A stretch of DNA of 64,000 nucleotides, taken from contig CACYJV010000004.1 in NCBI GenBank assembly GCA_902774815.1, positions 57,172 through 121,171 of the forward strand, given 5' to 3'. Under the pieces are notes generated by a model. It worked only from the letters and a program-made list of their open reading frames with translations, ran no database searches and was not told the origin of the DNA. Positions 61,484-64,000 of the stretch are shown piece after piece. A program made the translations under genes and the position numbers. Each line of letters begins with the position of its first letter. Position 1 is the stretch's first letter. Source of the DNA: an uncultured Prevotellaceae bacterium. Lineage in GTDB: Bacteria; Bacteroidota; Bacteroidia; Bacteroidales; Bacteroidaceae.

Positions 61484-61747
61484 ATGTTTCGTGTTCTTTG
61501 AAAGCATAGGGATGACTCTTCAAACCCATAGTTTTCGCCCTGCTAAAGCAATGCTTTTGGTGTCTCAAAGCATTGCTTTTGCGGGATGAAAGCTATGGGA
61601 TTGAAGGGCGAAAGCAGCCCTTTAGAGGATCGATTGCATCGGGTTCACGGAACTTTACGATAGCAAAAAGATCTTTTCACTACAGCAAAAAACTCATTTG
61701 ACTATAGTAAAAAGATCTTTTGACCTTAGTAAAGCACTAAGAAAGGC
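61484..61747. repeat. 22-bp phased array D
   Basis: Twelve consecutive units of exactly 22 bp (264 bp), ending 8 bp from the gyrB stop codon. Units 1-6 follow the AAAGCWWWGCTTT dyad; units 9-11 use another theme (TAGCAAAAAGATCTTTTCAC, a dyad AAAAAGATCTTTT) with the same period. Dyads at about 61546-61580 form a 13-bp perfect stem. The 23-bp TATACCCCT unit is absent. It fills most of the 403-bp gap between GH95 and gyrB; the rest shows nothing recognisable. Confidence 0.85.
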
Positions 61748-61754
61748 TGTGGCT

Positions 61755-63725
61755 TTATGCGTCGATGTTGGCGTATGTGGCGTTGGCCTCAATGAATTCG
61801 CGGCGCGGTTCCACATCGTCGCCCATGAGCATGGAGAAGATTTCGTCGGCTTCAGCGGCGTTTTCGATGCTCACTTGCTTCAACAGACGGTTGGCAGGAT
61901 CCATGGTTGTCTCCCAAAGCTGCTCGGGATTCATCTCGCCAAGACCTTTGTAGCGCTGCGTGTGCAGCTGCGAGGAGTTCTCGTCGCCTGCCACGTACTT
62001 GTCGATGAAGGCCTGGCGCTGCTGCTCGGTATAGCAATACTCGCTAATTTTCTTGTATGTGCACTTGTAGAGCGGCGGTGTGGCAATGTAAAGGTGTCCT
62101 CCCTGAATGACCTGAGGCATGAAACGATAGAAAAGCGTCATGATGAGCGTGTCGATGTGCGAGCCATCGACGTCGGCATCGGTCATGATGATGATCTTAT
62201 CGTAGCGCAATTTCTCGATGTTAGCTTCGCGATCGCCCTCGCCATCGACACCAAAACGTACGCCAATGGACTGGATGATGTTCATCACCGATTCGGCTTC
62301 GAACACGCGATGCCACTGTACCTTCTCCACATTCAGTATCTTTCCACGCAGCGGAAGGATAGCCTGGAAATGGCGGTCGCGGCCTTGCTTGGCCGAACCA
62401 CCTGCAGAGTCACCCTCGACGAGGAAGATTTCGCACTCCTTAGGATCCTTATTCGAACAGTCGGCCAGCTTTCCAGGCAAGCCACCACCCGACATCGGGT
62501 TCTTGCGCTGCACGCTTTCGCGAGCCTTACGGGCTGCGATACGTGCCGTAGCGGCCAGCACTACCTTCTCGCAGATCTGCTTTGCCTCCTTCGGATGCTC
62601 CTCCAGATAGTACGAAAGAGCCTCGCCAACAGCCTGCTGAACGGCACCTGTCACCTCGGAGTTACCCAGTTTCGTCTTGGTTTGACCTTCGAACTGGGGC
62701 TCAGCCACCTTCACTGAGATGACTGCCGTAAGACCTTCGCGGAAGTCTTCGCCTGCAATCTCGATCTTAGCCTTCTCGATTTGCTTGGAAATCTGCTGGT
62801 CTTGGTCGGCATAAGCCTTCAAAGTGCGCGTCAGAGCCATGCGGAATCCCGTCAGGTGGGTACCGCCTTCGATGGTGTTGATGTTGTTGACGTAAGAATG
62901 AATGTTCTCCGAATAGTCGGTGTTGTACATGATGGCTACCTCGATGGGTATGCCTTGCTTCTCGGTCTTCAGGTAGATGACGTCGTCAACAAGGTGGGTA
63001 CGATGGCGGTCGATGTAACGTACGAACTCCTTCAAACCGTCCTTGGCATGGAAAGTCTCCTCGCGCGTCTTGCCTTCTTCGTCCTTGCGGAGGTCAACGA
63101 GGTGGATGGTGATGCCGGCATTCAGGTAAGCCAGCTCGCGCATGCGGCGTGCGATGATGTCCCACTGGTAGGTTGTAGTGGTGAAAATGGTGGGATCGGG
63201 CCAGAATTGCTGGCGTGTGCCGGTGCGATCGGTATCGCCTACGATCTTCACATCATAGAGAGGCTTACCCTTTTCGTACTCCTGTTGGTAGATATGACCA
63301 TTGCGATAGACCTGCGAAAGCATGTGTTTCGACAGCGCATTGACGCAGCTTACGCCGACGCCGTGCAGACCTCCGGACACCTTATAGGAGCCTTTGTCGA
63401 ACTTACCACCTGCATGCAGCACCGTCATGACGACCTCGAGGGCCGACTTATGCATCTTCTCGTGCTCGTCGACGGGAATGCCTCGACCGTCGTCCTGCAC
63501 GGTTATGGAATTATCTTCGTTGATGGTTACTTCGATGTTCTTACAGTAACCAGCCATTGCTTCGTCGATTGAGTTGTCAACCGTCTCGTTTACCAAGTGG
63601 TGAAGACCCTTTTCGCTGATGTCACCGATATACATAGCAGGGCGCTTGCGCACTGCCTCAAGGCCTTCGAGCACCTGGATGTTACTCGCGGAATAGTTGT
63701 TAACGTTGTTCTGATTTTCTGCCAT
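61755..63725 (-). CDS. gyrB: DNA gyrase subunit B
   Basis: A 656-residue type IIA topoisomerase subunit that powers negative supercoiling with GyrA. The GHKL ATPase has NETVDNSIDEAMAG, DDGRGIPV and GGLHGVGVS; the Toprim domain has EGDSAGGSAKQGRDR (near 436) and TDADVDGSHIDTL; the C-terminal GLGEMNPEQLWETTMDP motif is the GyrB signature. Length is typical of phyla without the E. coli insertion. ParE is excluded by these motifs and length, although not with full certainty. A TAACTTTG -7 element is at 63751-63758. Confidence 0.94.
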   Translation of the reverse strand: MAENQNNVNNYSASNIQVLEGLEAVRKRPAMYIGDISEKGLHHLVNETVDNSIDEAMAGYCKNIEVTINEDNSITVQDDGRGIPVDEHEKMHKSALEVVMTVLHAGGKFDKGSYKVSGGLHGVGVSCVNALSKHMLSQVYRNGHIYQQEYEKGKPLYDVKIVGDTDRTGTRQQFWPDPTIFTTTTYQWDIIARRMRELAYLNAGITIHLVDLRKDEEGKTREETFHAKDGLKEFVRYIDRHRTHLVDDVIYLKTEKQGIPIEVAIMYNTDYSENIHSYVNNINTIEGGTHLTGFRMALTRTLKAYADQDQQISKQIEKAKIEIAGEDFREGLTAVISVKVAEPQFEGQTKTKLGNSEVTGAVQQAVGEALSYYLEEHPKEAKQICEKVVLAATARIAARKARESVQRKNPMSGGGLPGKLADCSNKDPKECEIFLVEGDSAGGSAKQGRDRHFQAILPLRGKILNVEKVQWHRVFEAESVMNIIQSIGVRFGVDGEGDREANIEKLRYDKIIIMTDADVDGSHIDTLIMTLFYRFMPQVIQGGHLYIATPPLYKCTYKKISEYCYTEQQRQAFIDKYVAGDENSSQLHTQRYKGLGEMNPEQLWETTMDPANRLLKQVSIENAAEADEIFSMLMGDDVEPRREFIEANATYANIDA

Positions 63726-63841
63726 TTTTGTTTTGTCTTATAATAACGTGCAAAGTTACTCATTTTCCCTGACATAACGAAATATAAGTTGCAAAAAAAG
63801 CGTAAAAAGCATTGCACAAACATAAAACATTTGCACAAACA

Positions 63842-63875
63842 AACGGTCCCCATCCTTGTAGGGACGGGGACCGTT
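63842..63875. terminator. GC-rich hairpin upstream of gyrB
   Basis: AACGGTCCCC (63842-63851) and GGGGACCGTT (63866-63875) form a perfect 10-bp stem with a 14-nt loop. On the minus strand it is followed by TGTTTGTG, so it may end a gene lying beyond the window. The rest of 63876-64000 shows no gene. Confidence 0.6.
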
Positions 63876-64000
63876 AGAATAAGGGTTCGAAAGGTTTTTA
63901 CTTCTTCACCGATTAAATTAGATCTAAACAGACCGAAACAAACCTTAAACTGAATCATGTAAAACACTGTCTTACAATTAACTCCGTTTAACTAACCTTA

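Noticed and set aside
63590-63967. Minus-strand reading frame overlapping the start of gyrB
   Set aside because: It overlaps gyrB out of frame and covers its promoter and the upstream hairpin.

Overview
The window looks like the chromosome of a Prevotella-like member of the Bacteroidales. Supporting signs are promoters with a TAnnTTTG -7 element and a TTTG-type -33 element about 19-20 bp upstream, few Shine-Dalgarno sequences, a BspA-like leucine-rich surface protein and a second protein with a C-terminal tail of type IX secretion style, a one-protein hybrid two-component regulator, a glycine-lipid acyltransferase pair, and an FtsI with a PASTA domain. The genus is an inference.

Layout. 1-4.9 kb: threonine catabolism (kbl), lipid A synthesis (lpxH), a small four-helix-bundle gene inside an inverted-repeat cassette, a DUF59 Fe-S assembly protein, a PfkB sugar kinase and rpsT. 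5-14.5 kb: tRNA-Glu and an accessory surface-protein region with a BspA-like protein, a sorting-tail protein, a lipoprotein and beta-barrel pair, a truncated copy of the barrel gene, and a TPR membrane regulator whose 5' end has been frameshifted. 14.6-31.7 kb: an unbroken division and cell wall cluster on the minus strand (mraZ-rsmH-ftsL-ftsI-murE-mraY-murD-ftsW-murG-murC-ftsQ-ftsA-ftsZ-recO), preceded by three MraZ-type boxes. 31.8-46.9 kb: glycine-lipid synthesis, a ToxR-like regulator, dGTPase and dUTPase, a TPR / DUF4292 / EnvC-like envelope operon, an M20 peptidase, acyl-CoA synthetase, prfB, a 46-residue membrane peptide and a CYTH protein. 47-64 kb: VanZ, two Na+-coupled transporters, a hybrid two-component regulator, gpmI, ung, DUF3109, an AraC regulator next to a GH95 fucosidase, and gyrB.

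The most unusual content is non-coding. Four intergenic arrays (5230-5537, 33827-34047, 46952-47172, 61484-61747) are built on a strict 22-bp period of a 13-bp dyad, AAAGCWWWGCTTT, with 9-bp spacers. Three of them share the same order at the end: one 23-bp unit containing TATACCCCT, then exactly three more units. I know of no named system that matches. A second family, degenerate 7-bp tandem repeats (GTTNANN or its complement), fills many gaps between genes, forms inverted arms around the four-helix-bundle gene, and lies in frame inside two genes. A third, a palindromic CCCTCCCTTGGGGAGGGG element, forms a perfect 38-bp inverted repeat after kbl and occurs twice in the damaged 5' end of the TPR regulator. 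Three tandem imperfect hairpins precede the sugar kinase.

All calls come from reading the sequence. No database search was run, so family names rest on recognised motifs and gene order.
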